The notes: generated by a model not told the origin, from the letters alone. A DNA stretch of 64,000 nt from Chloroflexi bacterium 44-23 (GCA_001899005.1 MKUW01000021.1:124001-188000); one strand, 5' to 3'. Positions 24,592 through 34,147 are shown, counted from the first letter of the stretch. Numbers and translations are program-made.

Positions 24592-25913
24592 ATCGGATTG
24601 ATCTGACCCGTTTTCCAACGACAAATTTATTACTGCGCAGCCGCTGGCCCCAATTCCTTATCCGCGCCATCACCCTGGCGGGATTTGTTTTCACGATTTT
24701 AGCCGGGTTGTTTGGTTCCGTGGTGGGCAGCCATAATTTTGCAATTATTTTTGTGTGGATCGCCTGGTGGAGTGCGCTGAAGTTATTTTTCATTCCCTTT
24801 GGCGGGCGTTCCTGGTGTAGTATTTGCCCGATTCCCATGCCCGGCGAATGGATGCAAAAGCGAGGGGTTTTTTCTCCAACGGGAAAGGGTTTTGGTTTGG
24901 GTAAACGATGGCCTAAAAAACTACGTGGTAACTGGCTGCAGGCTGGTGGTTTTCTTCTGATCGGATTATTTGGGGCTGTCACCCTCACTTCTGCAAAAGT
25001 AACAGCAATCATCTTGTTCTTTATTATTGCGTTGGCTTTTATCCTGAGTCTTATTTTTGAACGGCGCTCCTTTTGTAACTACTTGTGCCCGATCGGCGGC
25101 TTTACCGGTTTATATGCCCAGGCTGGCCCGGTGGAGGTACGGGTGAAAGATAAGCAGGTTTGCGCAGAACACAGTGAAAAAACTTGTTACACAGCCTGTC
25201 CCTGGGGGCAGTATCCGCTGGCATTAAAATCCAGTGCAGATTGCGGGTTATGTATGGAATGCCTGCGAGTCTGCCCATCCGACAATATTGCAGTGAATCT
25301 GCGTCCTTGGGGCAGTGACCTGGGCCAAAACACAAAACACAATCCGGGAGAAGTTTTCCTGGGGTTGGTGATGCTGGCAAGCGTGCTGGTTGATTCGGTT
25401 GTCTTTTTAGGTCCGTGGGGGCAGCTAAAGACCGCGGCATATGAAGTTGGCAGCCTACCCTGGCTGATTTTTGCTGGCGTGTTTTTAGTTGTTTCTTTGG
25501 GTGTGCTGCCAGGGCTCTATTCAGCCGCCATGTGGGGTGCAGTCAGGTTGGGTTCTGCCAAAACCACTTTCCGAAAAACATTGTCCAAGTACGGGCAGGT
25601 TTTGGTGCCGCTGGGTCTGATGGCATGGATCGCCTTTACTGTTTCATTCGCGTTTGTAAAATTTTCTTATGTGTTGCCCGTTATTTCCGATCCTTTTGGT
25701 TGGGGGTGGAATCTGATCGGTATGTCCGGTACGGCAAGTATTGGGCAATCAACTTCATGGAGTGGATGGATTCAAATCCTCCTTTTGGTCATCGGGTTGT
25801 TTTGGGCCAGCAGGGTAACACAGCAGATCAGCGAGAGCAAAAGACAGGCGCTGCCCATCATTGCGTTTTCCGGTGTTTTTACGGTGAGCATGTTATGGTT
25901 GTTGATTGGATGA
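24588..25913 (+). CDS. NapH/NosR-like membrane iron-sulfur protein
   Basis: 441 aa with about seven to eight TM helices. Cys groups: 'SWCSICPIPMPGEW', 'FCNYLCPIGGFTGLY', 'CYTACPWGQYP', and a ferredoxin motif 'CGLCMECLRVCP' for a 4Fe-4S cluster. This layout resembles NapH/YccM/NosR C-terminal parts that move electrons from quinol or flavin across the membrane. TTG start at 24588 overlaps the previous stop (TTGA), implying coupling. Sandwiched between two CuA proteins, it is likely the membrane step feeding them. Confidence 0.87.
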   Translation: MNRIDLTRFPTTNLLLRSRWPQFLIRAITLAGFVFTILAGLFGSVVGSHNFAIIFVWIAWWSALKLFFIPFGGRSWCSICPIPMPGEWMQKRGVFSPTGKGFGLGKRWPKKLRGNWLQAGGFLLIGLFGAVTLTSAKVTAIILFFIIALAFILSLIFERRSFCNYLCPIGGFTGLYAQAGPVEVRVKDKQVCAEHSEKTCYTACPWGQYPLALKSSADCGLCMECLRVCPSDNIAVNLRPWGSDLGQNTKHNPGEVFLGLVMLASVLVDSVVFLGPWGQLKTAAYEVGSLPWLIFAGVFLVVSLGVLPGLYSAAMWGAVRLGSAKTTFRKTLSKYGQVLVPLGLMAWIAFTVSFAFVKFSYVLPVISDPFGWGWNLIGMSGTASIGQSTSWSGWIQILLLVIGLFWASRVTQQISESKRQALPIIAFSGVFTVSMLWLLIG

Positions 25914-25920
25914 TTGTTTT

Positions 25921-26925
25921 ATGAAAAAAGAAGTGTTAGCCCGTTTTTTGGTTGTCTTTTTTGTAACACTTGTGATCCTGATTTTTGTACTTGGGTGGCA
26001 GAAAAATCGAAGTCAACACACAGGCACCATTTTAATCCATGCCCGCATGCCGGAAAATGGCGGGTGGAGTGTCACCTCGATCACTGGGGAAACGAATCAA
26101 CCGATCAACCTGAGATTAACTAGCGATGATGTCGTACATGGTTTTGCCGTTGGGAAATCTGACCAGCCAACAGTCGAACTTATACCGGGAGAATTTGTAG
26201 AGACCACCCTCTTATTTGATGAACCGGGCACATACACCTATTATTGTACGCGCTGGTGTGGGCCAAATCATTGGCGGATGCGCGGCACGATTGACGTGCA
26301 GGGGGAGGAGGCAGCTGTCACCAATCCCCCGCCCTTGTATCTCCAATTGGGCATTGATATTGACGCGCCACACGAAGCTGATGTTATTCCAAGTGAACCG
26401 GTGCTGCTCCAAAAGGGCGCTGCCTTTGCAGAAGACTTGCCAGCGTATGTTTTCGAGCAAGAGATTTACTTAACAAACAGCCCGGCAAACGTATGGTCAC
26501 GTTTACGGGCGGAACCCGACTTGTCCGCATTAAGTGATGAGGATGTATGGAATGTGGTAGGTTGGGTCTGGCAGGAAAACACCTCACCAGCCGCCATTAA
26601 AACCGGTGAAAGCCTGTATGCCGAAAATTGTGCGGCCTGTCATGGCGAAACAGGCGAGGGGGATGGTGTGATGGTGCGTGATCTTCCCAAACCAGAGGCA
26701 GAAGCGCATGATATGGATGATCCGCATTCAGAATCAACAACAGCGGGTCTAACCCGTCCACATGATCTGACTGATCCGGATCATCTACTGGGTGCCAGCC
26801 CGGCCTTACTGTCCGGAAAGATCATCCGCGGGGGGATGGGCACGGGTATGCCCTATTGGGGACCCATTTTTACCAGCCAGCAAATTGATGCCCTGGTGAG
26901 TTATTTATATACTTTTGCGTGGTGA
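25921..26925 (+). CDS. CuA cupredoxin-cytochrome c fusion
   Basis: 334 aa from ATG 25921. N-terminal TM anchor, then a cupredoxin domain with the CuA set: His in 'DVVHGFAVGKSDQPTVEL' and C-x3-C-x3-H-x2-M in 'YCTRWCGPNHWRM'. A C-terminal cytochrome c has 'ENCAACHGETGEGDG' and a likely Met ligand 'GGMGTGMPYWG'. The CTRWC spacing recalls the NosZ CuA site. CuA/cyt c fusions occur in some oxidase subunit II proteins, but there is no oxidase here. It closes the operon, 7 bp after the Fe-S gene. Confidence 0.9.
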   Translation: MKKEVLARFLVVFFVTLVILIFVLGWQKNRSQHTGTILIHARMPENGGWSVTSITGETNQPINLRLTSDDVVHGFAVGKSDQPTVELIPGEFVETTLLFDEPGTYTYYCTRWCGPNHWRMRGTIDVQGEEAAVTNPPPLYLQLGIDIDAPHEADVIPSEPVLLQKGAAFAEDLPAYVFEQEIYLTNSPANVWSRLRAEPDLSALSDEDVWNVVGWVWQENTSPAAIKTGESLYAENCAACHGETGEGDGVMVRDLPKPEAEAHDMDDPHSESTTAGLTRPHDLTDPDHLLGASPALLSGKIIRGGMGTGMPYWGPIFTSQQIDALVSYLYTFAW

Positions 26926-26973
26926 GTTTCGGCGATGATTGTGGTTTTTATTGGATTTGCTGTTTACCTTCTG

Positions 26974-27003
26974 TTGTTATGCCGCCGCCCGAATGGGTAT
27001 AAT
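26974..27003 (+). promoter_or_regulatory. Promoter with TATAAT -10 suggesting a leaderless mRNA
   Basis: TATAAT ends at 27003, with TTGTTA about 18 bp upstream. Transcription would begin within a base or two of ATG 27011, and no Shine-Dalgarno lies upstream. A leaderless start is therefore likely for the response regulator. Confidence 0.6.
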
Positions 27004-27010
27004 ACATAGT

Positions 27011-27682
27011 ATGGAACCTCATTCAATTATAACTACCCTCTTAGCCGATGACCATGCTGTTGTCCGTGCCGGCATCCGTCAATTTCTGGAACAGAGCGCT
27101 GATATCAAAGTAATCGCTGAAGCATCTAATGGGCAAGAAGCACGCGAATTTCTAGAAAAAAATATTGTTGATGTCGCTGTACTTGATATTCAAATGCCTT
27201 TAATGAGTGGAATCGAACTTACCCGTTGGGTTCGTTCAAGTAACCTCTCAACTGGCATATTGATCTTGACTGCTTATGAAGAAGAGCCTTACGTTCGTGC
27301 AGTTCTCCAAGCAGGAGCGAACGGCTATGTTCTAAAAAGTGCAGATCCCGATGAAATCATACAAGCAGTCCATGATGTATTTCAAGGTAAATCTGTATTG
27401 GATCCTAATCTGACCCAAAAACTTTTTACACAACTTGCTGCTCCTGATGATCCACCTATTAGTGAAGCACTTACCACTCGAGAACTGCAGGTGTTAGCCC
27501 TCACTGCTAAGGGTTATACCAATAAAGCAATAGGGATGCAGTTAGGGATTAGTGACAGAACTGTGCAAAACCATTTGGCAAACATCTTCCAAAAAATGGA
27601 TGCAGAAAGCAGAACGGAAGCTGTCATGAAGGCTGTTTCTCAAGGATTAATTTCTGCAAGCCTAGATGAACCAACTTTATGA
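27011..27682 (+). CDS. NarL/FixJ-family response regulator
   Basis: 223 aa from ATG 27011; the track's upstream extension contains the promoter. Receiver domain: 'LLADDHAVVRAGIRQFLEQ', phospho-Asp in 'VAVLDIQMPLMSG', Lys in 'GYVLKSADPDE'. C-terminal LuxR-type HTH: 'TTRELQVLALTAKGYTNKAIGMQLGISDRTVQNHL'. The kinase gene overlaps its 3' end. A close paralog lies at 35476; the first 30 residues match almost throughout, so a duplication is likely. Confidence 0.95.
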   Translation: MEPHSIITTLLADDHAVVRAGIRQFLEQSADIKVIAEASNGQEAREFLEKNIVDVAVLDIQMPLMSGIELTRWVRSSNLSTGILILTAYEEEPYVRAVLQAGANGYVLKSADPDEIIQAVHDVFQGKSVLDPNLTQKLFTQLAAPDDPPISEALTTRELQVLALTAKGYTNKAIGMQLGISDRTVQNHLANIFQKMDAESRTEAVMKAVSQGLISASLDEPTL

Positions 27683-29453
27683 CTGTCCGGAAACTAAATC
27701 GACCCAAACAGAATATAATCTCATGTTTTCAAAACTAAAAAATAAATTCACTAATAAATTCAATTGGAGAGGTTTCACTCTCCAATTGTTTGTAATTACA
27801 ATAATTCCTTTAACAGTTCTTCTCTTAATCGTTGTTTTTGGCAGCCAATCTTTACATCGGGAAGCTATGCGCAATCTTGTGGGTGACCGCGATTTGAGAA
27901 CAGCACGGGCAGCAGCAAGCTCCATAGAACAAGAAATTGATCGATCAATCAACACCCTGGATTTACTATCACGCAGCCTGGATGTACAATCCGATTTTTC
28001 TTCGTTTATTTTCAAACCTGAGGAAATCAATTCGATTTTTGATGGGGGGTTGGCAATATTTTCACAGAATGGTCATTTTATTAAATCTTCTTCTACCCAA
28101 ATAGACTGGCAAAAAATCTCTCCGCAAATTCTGAAATCATTTAATTCGCTAACAAAAGAAATTACACCTTCTGTCGTTTTAGGACAACCAGTTACTTCCA
28201 AAAACTCTGAAGCTTACCTTTTGATTGTAACCATTACAGATAATCATGAAATATTAGTTGGCGCATTTTCTGCCAACCGACTGATAAAAAACGCGATCGG
28301 TGATTTGGTTCAAAGGAGTCAAACAACAACAGTTGTGATTAGTCCGGGTGAAATAGATGAAAAGTATGAAATACTTTTTCAAACAGGTACTCTCCCTTTA
28401 GGGAAAGAAGGCGTCTTTCACCCGGGAATTAGAGATTCATTAAATGGAGAAAGTGGAATCAATTATTATCAAGGGCAAGAAGGTGAACACGTTATTGCTT
28501 TTGCACCAATTCCATCGGCAGGGTGGGGTTTGGTAAGTGAAGAAGCTTGGGAAAATATTGCCAGTCCCTATTTAAATACGACCCAGTATGCCCCATTAAC
28601 AATTGTTCCTGTTTTTTTATTTACATTAATGGCTGTATGGTTTGGGGCCAGGCGAATTGTGCAACCCCTTCAAAAACTGGAAAAACAAGCTGCTAACTTA
28701 GCAAATGGTGACTTTGCAGCCATTCAAATACCTGTTGGCGGGATTGCAGAGATCCGAAACCTTCAACTTGAGTTGATCGAAATGGCTGCAAAATTAAAAG
28801 CTGCCCAACAAAATTTACATAGTTATATTGGAGCAATTACAGAGGGTATTGAAAACGAACGTCGTAGTCTGGCACGCGAGATCCATGACGACACGATACA
28901 ATCACTTATCGCATTGAATCAGCGTATTCAATTGCTCATGATGAAAGCTGCTGATCCCCAAAAAAAAGAATTGCAGGAATTACTTGCTTTGATGAGGCAG
29001 ACAATGGAAAATTTAAGACGCATGATCCGTGGATTAAGACCAATATACCTTGAGGATTTAGGCTTATCCGCTTCTTTGGAAATGTTAGTGAACGAAATGG
29101 AGCAAGCTGCTAATATTCCTATTAAATTTCTATTGCATGGCATGGAACGCCGCCTCGATCCAAATACTGAAATGCTCCTTTATCGAATGGTACAGGAATC
29201 ACTAAACAATGTAGTTCACCATGCTGAAGCCAGTCATTCCTGGGTAGAACTGGGGTTTTCTGAAACGGAATTATTTATTAAAATTCGGGACGATGGAAAG
29301 GGATTTGATGTGCCTGCCAGTCCCACCGATTTCGCAAAACAAGGTCATTTTGGTTTGGTAGGAATGAAAGAAAGGGCAGAAATAATTAATGCTGATTTCC
29401 GCATTTCTTCAACCCCAAAAGATGGAACGGAGATTACGATCAAGATAATATAA
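27666..29453 (+). CDS. NarX-type sensor histidine kinase
   Basis: 595 aa (576 if ATG 27723 is used). TM1 'FVITIIPLTVLLLIVVFG', an extracytoplasmic Cache-like sensor of about 240 residues, TM2 near 'FTLMAVWFGARRIVQPL', then HAMP. HisKA_3 box 'SLAREIHDDTIQSLIALNQR' with the phospho-His; HATPase 'GHFGLVGMKERAEII'. This is the class that pairs with NarL/FixJ regulators, and the gene overlaps the regulator just upstream. It may also serve the paralogous orphan regulator at 35476. Confidence 0.93.
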   Translation: MNQLYDCPETKSTQTEYNLMFSKLKNKFTNKFNWRGFTLQLFVITIIPLTVLLLIVVFGSQSLHREAMRNLVGDRDLRTARAAASSIEQEIDRSINTLDLLSRSLDVQSDFSSFIFKPEEINSIFDGGLAIFSQNGHFIKSSSTQIDWQKISPQILKSFNSLTKEITPSVVLGQPVTSKNSEAYLLIVTITDNHEILVGAFSANRLIKNAIGDLVQRSQTTTVVISPGEIDEKYEILFQTGTLPLGKEGVFHPGIRDSLNGESGINYYQGQEGEHVIAFAPIPSAGWGLVSEEAWENIASPYLNTTQYAPLTIVPVFLFTLMAVWFGARRIVQPLQKLEKQAANLANGDFAAIQIPVGGIAEIRNLQLELIEMAAKLKAAQQNLHSYIGAITEGIENERRSLAREIHDDTIQSLIALNQRIQLLMMKAADPQKKELQELLALMRQTMENLRRMIRGLRPIYLEDLGLSASLEMLVNEMEQAANIPIKFLLHGMERRLDPNTEMLLYRMVQESLNNVVHHAEASHSWVELGFSETELFIKIRDDGKGFDVPASPTDFAKQGHFGLVGMKERAEIINADFRISSTPKDGTEITIKII

Positions 29454-29528
29454 TGATTCTCTTGTTATATTGGTTAAGAAGAAGTCTACATAAACTTAAA
29501 TGTTACAACCATTGGAAAATAATTTGAT

Positions 29529-30593
29529 ATGCAAATAAAAAATTTAAATCCGTATCTTCAAGCAATTTTAGCTGCAATTCTTTTTGGCATAAGTACACCA
29601 TTATCAAAGTTGCTACTTGGCGAGATAGATTCTATTGTTTTAGCTTCATTGTTATATTTAGGCAGTGGCTTGGGTATAACTACACTATTGTTATTTCAAA
29701 AAAGCTTCTCGAATACATTTTTAAATGAAGCCAAAATCGGTCGACCAGATATACCATGGCTATTTGGAGCCGTTTTAGCAGGGGGTGTAGCTGCTCCCAT
29801 TCTATTATTATACAGTTTGAGAAATACGAGTGCGGCGAGCGCATCACTTCTTCTAAACTTCGAAGGTGTTGCAACCACGTTAATTGCTGCGCTTATTTTC
29901 AAAGAAGAAATAGGAAAACGAGTTTTTTTTGCGATGATTTCGATTACGGTAGGCAGTATCCTGCTTTCATGGATGCCTACTTCAAATTTTCAATTTTCTC
30001 TGGCTGCTTTTGGTATTATAGGTGCTTGTATTCTATGGGGTTTCGATAACAATTTTATACGAAATATATCTGCAAAAAACCCTTTAACTATTGTTGCCAT
30101 CAAAGGTATTAGCTCAGGTACATTTTCTTTGGTTTTGGCTTTTTTACTTAAAAAATCATTACCAACAAATAATCAAATAATATTTGCTTTATTGCTTGGA
30201 TTTGTATGCTACGGACTAAGTATAGCGTTATTTATATTGGCAATGCGGAATTTAGGTGCAGTTCGGACCAGCACCATGTTTGGTGCAGCACCTTTTGTGG
30301 GTATGATTTCCTCAATAGTTATATTTAAGAATATTCCTCAAGGTTTATTTTATTATTCATTACCCTTCATGTTTATTGGGGCATGGCTGATGCTCGGAGA
30401 ACACCACGAACACACCCATATTCATGAAATAATTGAACATGAACACTCGCATTCACATCCAGAAATTCATCACGAGCATATGCATAAGGAAGATTTGAGT
30501 TCAATTGGTAAACACTCTCATAAACATATTCATGAACTTATTGAACATAACCACACGCACACACCTGATATACACCATCGTCATCAACACTAG
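29529..30593 (+). CDS. EamA/DMT transporter with His-rich cytoplasmic tail
   Basis: 354 aa. Ten TM helices from two EamA halves ('AILFGISTPLSKLLLGEID', 'ACILWGFDNNFIRNIS'). From about residue 290 a tail of about 65 residues is packed with His ('EHHEHTHIHEIIEHEHSHSH', 'HHEHMHKED'), likely binding Zn, Ni or Cu. EamA members export small metabolites, so the metal-binding tail makes a metal or metal-chelate export or sensing role likely. No Shine-Dalgarno is evident. A YHS protein follows 134 bp later. Confidence 0.88.
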   Translation: MQIKNLNPYLQAILAAILFGISTPLSKLLLGEIDSIVLASLLYLGSGLGITTLLLFQKSFSNTFLNEAKIGRPDIPWLFGAVLAGGVAAPILLLYSLRNTSAASASLLLNFEGVATTLIAALIFKEEIGKRVFFAMISITVGSILLSWMPTSNFQFSLAAFGIIGACILWGFDNNFIRNISAKNPLTIVAIKGISSGTFSLVLAFLLKKSLPTNNQIIFALLLGFVCYGLSIALFILAMRNLGAVRTSTMFGAAPFVGMISSIVIFKNIPQGLFYYSLPFMFIGAWLMLGEHHEHTHIHEIIEHEHSHSHPEIHHEHMHKEDLSSIGKHSHKHIHELIEHNHTHTPDIHHRHQH

Positions 30594-30727
30594 TTTTTGC
30601 ATCTCCTTTCACTCTATAGGCGAAAATACTTAGTATGATGCCTATCATTTGGCGCTATTGTTTCCATAATAATGCCAATATACTTATTTTTAACGCAAAA
30701 ATTTATTAGTGAAAAAGGAGATAAATA

Positions 30728-30904
30728 ATGCATAAAGATTTAGTATGTGGAATGGATGTAGATCCAAAAACGGCAGCAGGGAAAGCAGAATTTCAGGGAG
30801 AAATGTACTATTTTTGTTCTCAGGGGTGTAAAAAAGCATTCGAAAAAGAACCTGAAAAATATATTAAACAATCAACAACCACTCATTCCGGACACCATCA
30901 TTAA
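30728..30904 (+). CDS. YHS-domain mini-protein (58 aa, not in ORF track)
   Basis: Starts 'MHKDLVCGMDVDPKTAAG', followed by 'YYFCSQGCKKAFEKEP' and a short His tail. VCGM and FCSxxC are the YHS signature and resemble the CopA N-terminus at 36401. AAGGAG lies 7 bp before the ATG. It is under the 60-codon cut-off of the ORF track. Role: small cytosolic metal-binding protein, probably copper. Confidence 0.92.
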   Translation: MHKDLVCGMDVDPKTAAGKAEFQGEMYYFCSQGCKKAFEKEPEKYIKQSTTTHSGHHH

Positions 30905-30966
30905 AATCATTAATTGTTCTTACCCGTTTGCTCATGTTGCAAACGGGTAAATTATTAGAGGTATGT

Positions 30967-31770
30967 ATGATCACAATTTCAATCAATCCGATATTATTTT
31001 CAATTGGACATTTTCATATTCGCTGGTACAGCTTAATTGTCACTGCTGCTATTTTTATTGGCGGATGGTTAGCAATTCGGGAAGCCGGTAGAAAAGGGTT
31101 TACCACAGAAAGTGTGACCAATGGATCCTTATGGATTATTATTGCCGGATTAGTTGGTGCCAGACTTTTTCACGTGATAGACCATTGGTCGGATGTCTTT
31201 GCAATGAATCCCGTCCGTGCTTTTTATATTTGGGAAGGCGGTCTAGCCATTTGGGGTGGTGTCGTCGGTGGGTTGATTGCGGCTGTCATCCTTGCCCGTG
31301 CCCAACATTGGAAATTACCACGCTTTTTGGATGCCTTGGTTCCAGGTGTTGTTTTGGGACAAGCTGTTGGGAGGTTAGCCTGCGTAATCACTGGTGACTC
31401 AATTGGAAAGGTTACAAGCGGGCCTTTTGGGTTTGCATATACAAGCCCAAATGCTATGGTTCCGCAACTCGGTGTATATTATACACCTACCCCTGTCTAT
31501 GAAATATTCATGAACTTGGCAATCTTTGCTCTTTTGTGGAACTTGCGCAAGAAAAACTTGCCGGATGGAATTTTAACACTGATTTATTTGCTTACGTATG
31601 CTGTAATTCGGTTTTTTATTGCTTTTACCAGCGCATACAAAATTATCGCTTTTGGTCTTAATCAAGCCCAAATTGTTAGTATTCTTGTTTTTACCATAAG
31701 TGCACCATTATTGATTTTCCTAACAACGCAGAAAAGAAAACTTTCTGTTAGAAGTAAGTCAATGTCATAA
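30967..31770 (+). CDS. lgt: Prolipoprotein diacylglyceryl transferase
   Basis: 267 aa from ATG 30967 (GAGG upstream). Seven TM helices. Lgt landmarks: 'FHIRWYSLIV', 'WIIIAGLVGARLFHV', 'WEGGLAIWGGVVGGLI', 'GQAVGRLACVITGDSIG' and 'PTPVYEIFMN'. It transfers diacylglycerol to lipobox cysteines, giving the lipoproteins seen here their anchor. This copy keeps the (H/E)GGL loop that the operon copy at 16382 lacks, so it is the probable housekeeping enzyme. Confidence 0.93.
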   Translation: MITISINPILFSIGHFHIRWYSLIVTAAIFIGGWLAIREAGRKGFTTESVTNGSLWIIIAGLVGARLFHVIDHWSDVFAMNPVRAFYIWEGGLAIWGGVVGGLIAAVILARAQHWKLPRFLDALVPGVVLGQAVGRLACVITGDSIGKVTSGPFGFAYTSPNAMVPQLGVYYTPTPVYEIFMNLAIFALLWNLRKKNLPDGILTLIYLLTYAVIRFFIAFTSAYKIIAFGLNQAQIVSILVFTISAPLLIFLTTQKRKLSVRSKSMS

Positions 31771-31891
31771 GACACTGATTTAAATCACAGTAAAGAAAGT
31801 ATTACTCACTTTTCTTTTTATTGTTTTTAATTCGTTAGATCCACCGTTTTCCCGCCAAAGCTCAATGAAATCAAAGGAGCGACAAAACGAT

Positions 31892-32944
31892 ATGATAAAT
31901 AAACCAAATAGTCAATCCTCCCCTGATCTTGAATTACTCTTGATCGAAGAAACCATAAATCAGCTTGAAGTAGGTCATTCTGGTTACATACGCAACTTGG
32001 TTATCAATTTCCTCATTGCCTTAAAATCCAAACCTTTCATCATTTTGACAGGACCTCCTGAGTCAGCAAAAGAGAAATTGGTAGAAGATTTTAATAATAT
32101 TTTGATCGGTAAAGATACCCATCAGTATCAAACAATGATAGGACACCCTTGGTGGGCAGCAAAAAGTATTAATGTGATAGAGAACATACGGTTTCAATCC
32201 AGATTCAATACCTTCAAACTGGAATTGTTACTGGAAGAGGCAGTACTATTTCATAATAAAAATCGGATATTTATTGCAACGATGACTAAAATCAGCCGAG
32301 GTGAATTGCTTGAATACTTTACGGAAACAGCGTTTCAATTAAGACATGGGCAAATAATGCGACTGCCTGGTTCACATTTTTTTGAGCCGATTCCTTTTCC
32401 GACAAACCTCTCTATCATAGGCACACTGGATTCATCTGATTTTTCTTGGGTTGATTCTGATTTACTGCCACAAACTACAATTTTACCCTGCTTGTTCATT
32501 TCTAATTCATCATCTCGTAATTTAAAAGCCACTATGAATCAGACCTCATTTCAAAAGGTCTTACTACAATCCTCTATTCGTTCTCCCCAACAGGCATTTA
32601 AAAAAATTTTAAAGGTAACCAATACACTTTCTCAAGCTCTATTACCGTTTTTACAGATAACTCAAATATTACGGAAAGAACTTTCCCGATATGCTGGTAA
32701 TTTTTTGACAGAAGGAATGATTTATTTGGCTAATTCTTGGTCACAAACTGGGAATGGTTTATTTTCTAAAGACCCAAGAGAGAATTTACAGTTTGCTTTA
32801 GATTTGGCGATTATCCAATCACTCTTTTTGCCCTGTACAGATAAAATTTCCCAATCGAAAAATCTGCAAGACAATTTACACAAAATTCTTGGAAATAAAT
32901 TTCCCAATGCTGCAGCTTATCTTCATCAATTGAATCCATTATAA
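31892..32944 (+). CDS. McrB/MoxR-like AAA protein with degenerate Walker A
   Basis: 350 aa from ATG 31892, which follows AAAGGAG; ATG 31865 has no such site. The P-loop region reads 'PFIILTGPPESAKEKLVEDF', where family members have GxxxxGK(S/T): the Gly before Lys is Ala and the Ser/Thr is Glu. Later segments ('FEPIPFPTNLSIIGTLDSSD') fit the sensor-1 part of McrB/MoxR AAA proteins. ATP hydrolysis is doubtful, suggesting a scaffold or regulatory pseudo-ATPase. No restriction partner is adjacent. It stands alone between lgt and the multicopper oxidase. Confidence 0.6.
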   Translation: MINKPNSQSSPDLELLLIEETINQLEVGHSGYIRNLVINFLIALKSKPFIILTGPPESAKEKLVEDFNNILIGKDTHQYQTMIGHPWWAAKSINVIENIRFQSRFNTFKLELLLEEAVLFHNKNRIFIATMTKISRGELLEYFTETAFQLRHGQIMRLPGSHFFEPIPFPTNLSIIGTLDSSDFSWVDSDLLPQTTILPCLFISNSSSRNLKATMNQTSFQKVLLQSSIRSPQQAFKKILKVTNTLSQALLPFLQITQILRKELSRYAGNFLTEGMIYLANSWSQTGNGLFSKDPRENLQFALDLAIIQSLFLPCTDKISQSKNLQDNLHKILGNKFPNAAAYLHQLNPL

Positions 32945-33073
32945 GATCTTCGTCTGCTTGTAAATAGGCATTATTACTTACCTGACATTCCGCAATTTAG
33001 CGCTTCTATTAACACTGTCAATAATCTACTCTTGTAACAATAAAGGACCTAATACTATACAGGAGAAATTCCA

Positions 33074-34147
33074 TTGAGAAAAATTCACTACCTTTTCCCG
33101 ATTATCATTGCGAGTTTATTTCTTTTAACTGCTTGTTCCACCCAAAATAAATCTGAGATTTTGAATGTTATGGAATCTGAAGATAAATTAAGTGCAACCG
33201 TTACACCCGGTACTATGACGACTTCTTCCGATAATAACCACATGATGCAACCGATCAGTGTGGAGAATATTCAAAACGCCTCAGAGGAAATCGGCGGTCA
33301 ACCCCTTGATTTTCGTTTAGAAGGTAATGTAAAAGTGTTTGAATTAGTTACGAAACCGGTTACGTGGCAAATTATTCAAGATGTTTTCGCAACTGCCTGG
33401 ACGTATAACGGTACTGTTCCCGGACCAATGATTCGGGTGACCGAAGGTGATGTTGTTCGAATTCTGATTAAGAACGAATTGCCAGAACCAACCACAATCC
33501 ATTGGCATGGCATAGCTGTACCAAATGCAATGGATGGCATTCCCGATATTACCCAGAAACCAATTCTCCCAGGAGAGACCTTTACTTATGAGTTTATCGC
33601 TCAGCCTGCGGGAACATACATGTATCATTCACATTACGAAGGAGATGTTCAAGTTTCTGCTGGGTTATATGCCCCCTTCATCGTTGATCCGAAAGAACCA
33701 ACTTCTCCTGCACCAAGTGTTGACGTTAATTTGATGATTTCCGAATGGCTACTTAGAGATGGAGAAACCTTTGCAGCCATGCCGATGGCGGGCATGGAGC
33801 CTAATTATTTCACTATCAATGGCAAAGCTTTTCCGGATACGGAAACTATCAATGTAAAGAAAGGACAACTCGTTCGCTTACGCCTGGCAGGGATTGGTCA
33901 ATTAGTTCATCCAATTCATTTGCACGGTGTTCCTTTTACAATTGTGGCAACTGATGGGCATCCTGTTCCAAAAGCAGCCCAACTAACCAAAGACACCGTC
34001 TTAGTTTCGCCGGGTGAACGTTATGATATTGAATTCATTGCTACAGAATCAGGTCAGTGGCTATTGCACTGCCATATTCTTCATCATACAACCAACAACA
34101 ATGTTGAACCAGGGGGTCTAATGTTGATAATTAATGTTACAGATTAA
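33074..34147 (+). CDS. Multicopper oxidase lipoprotein (copper resistance/laccase-like)
   Basis: 357 aa with TTG start 8 bp after AGGAG. Lipobox 'LFLLTAC'. Copper motifs in order: 'TIHWHGIAVPN', 'YMYHSHYEGDVQ', 'HPIHLHGVPF' and 'WLLHCHILHHTTNN', giving the trinuclear and type 1 sites. Only two cupredoxin domains fit this length, so it belongs to the short class related to Cu-type nitrite reductase and small laccases. The wider setting suggests Cu+ oxidation. The YtkA-like lipoprotein follows 14 bp later. Confidence 0.93.
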   Translation: MRKIHYLFPIIIASLFLLTACSTQNKSEILNVMESEDKLSATVTPGTMTTSSDNNHMMQPISVENIQNASEEIGGQPLDFRLEGNVKVFELVTKPVTWQIIQDVFATAWTYNGTVPGPMIRVTEGDVVRILIKNELPEPTTIHWHGIAVPNAMDGIPDITQKPILPGETFTYEFIAQPAGTYMYHSHYEGDVQVSAGLYAPFIVDPKEPTSPAPSVDVNLMISEWLLRDGETFAAMPMAGMEPNYFTINGKAFPDTETINVKKGQLVRLRLAGIGQLVHPIHLHGVPFTIVATDGHPVPKAAQLTKDTVLVSPGERYDIEFIATESGQWLLHCHILHHTTNNNVEPGGLMLIINVTD

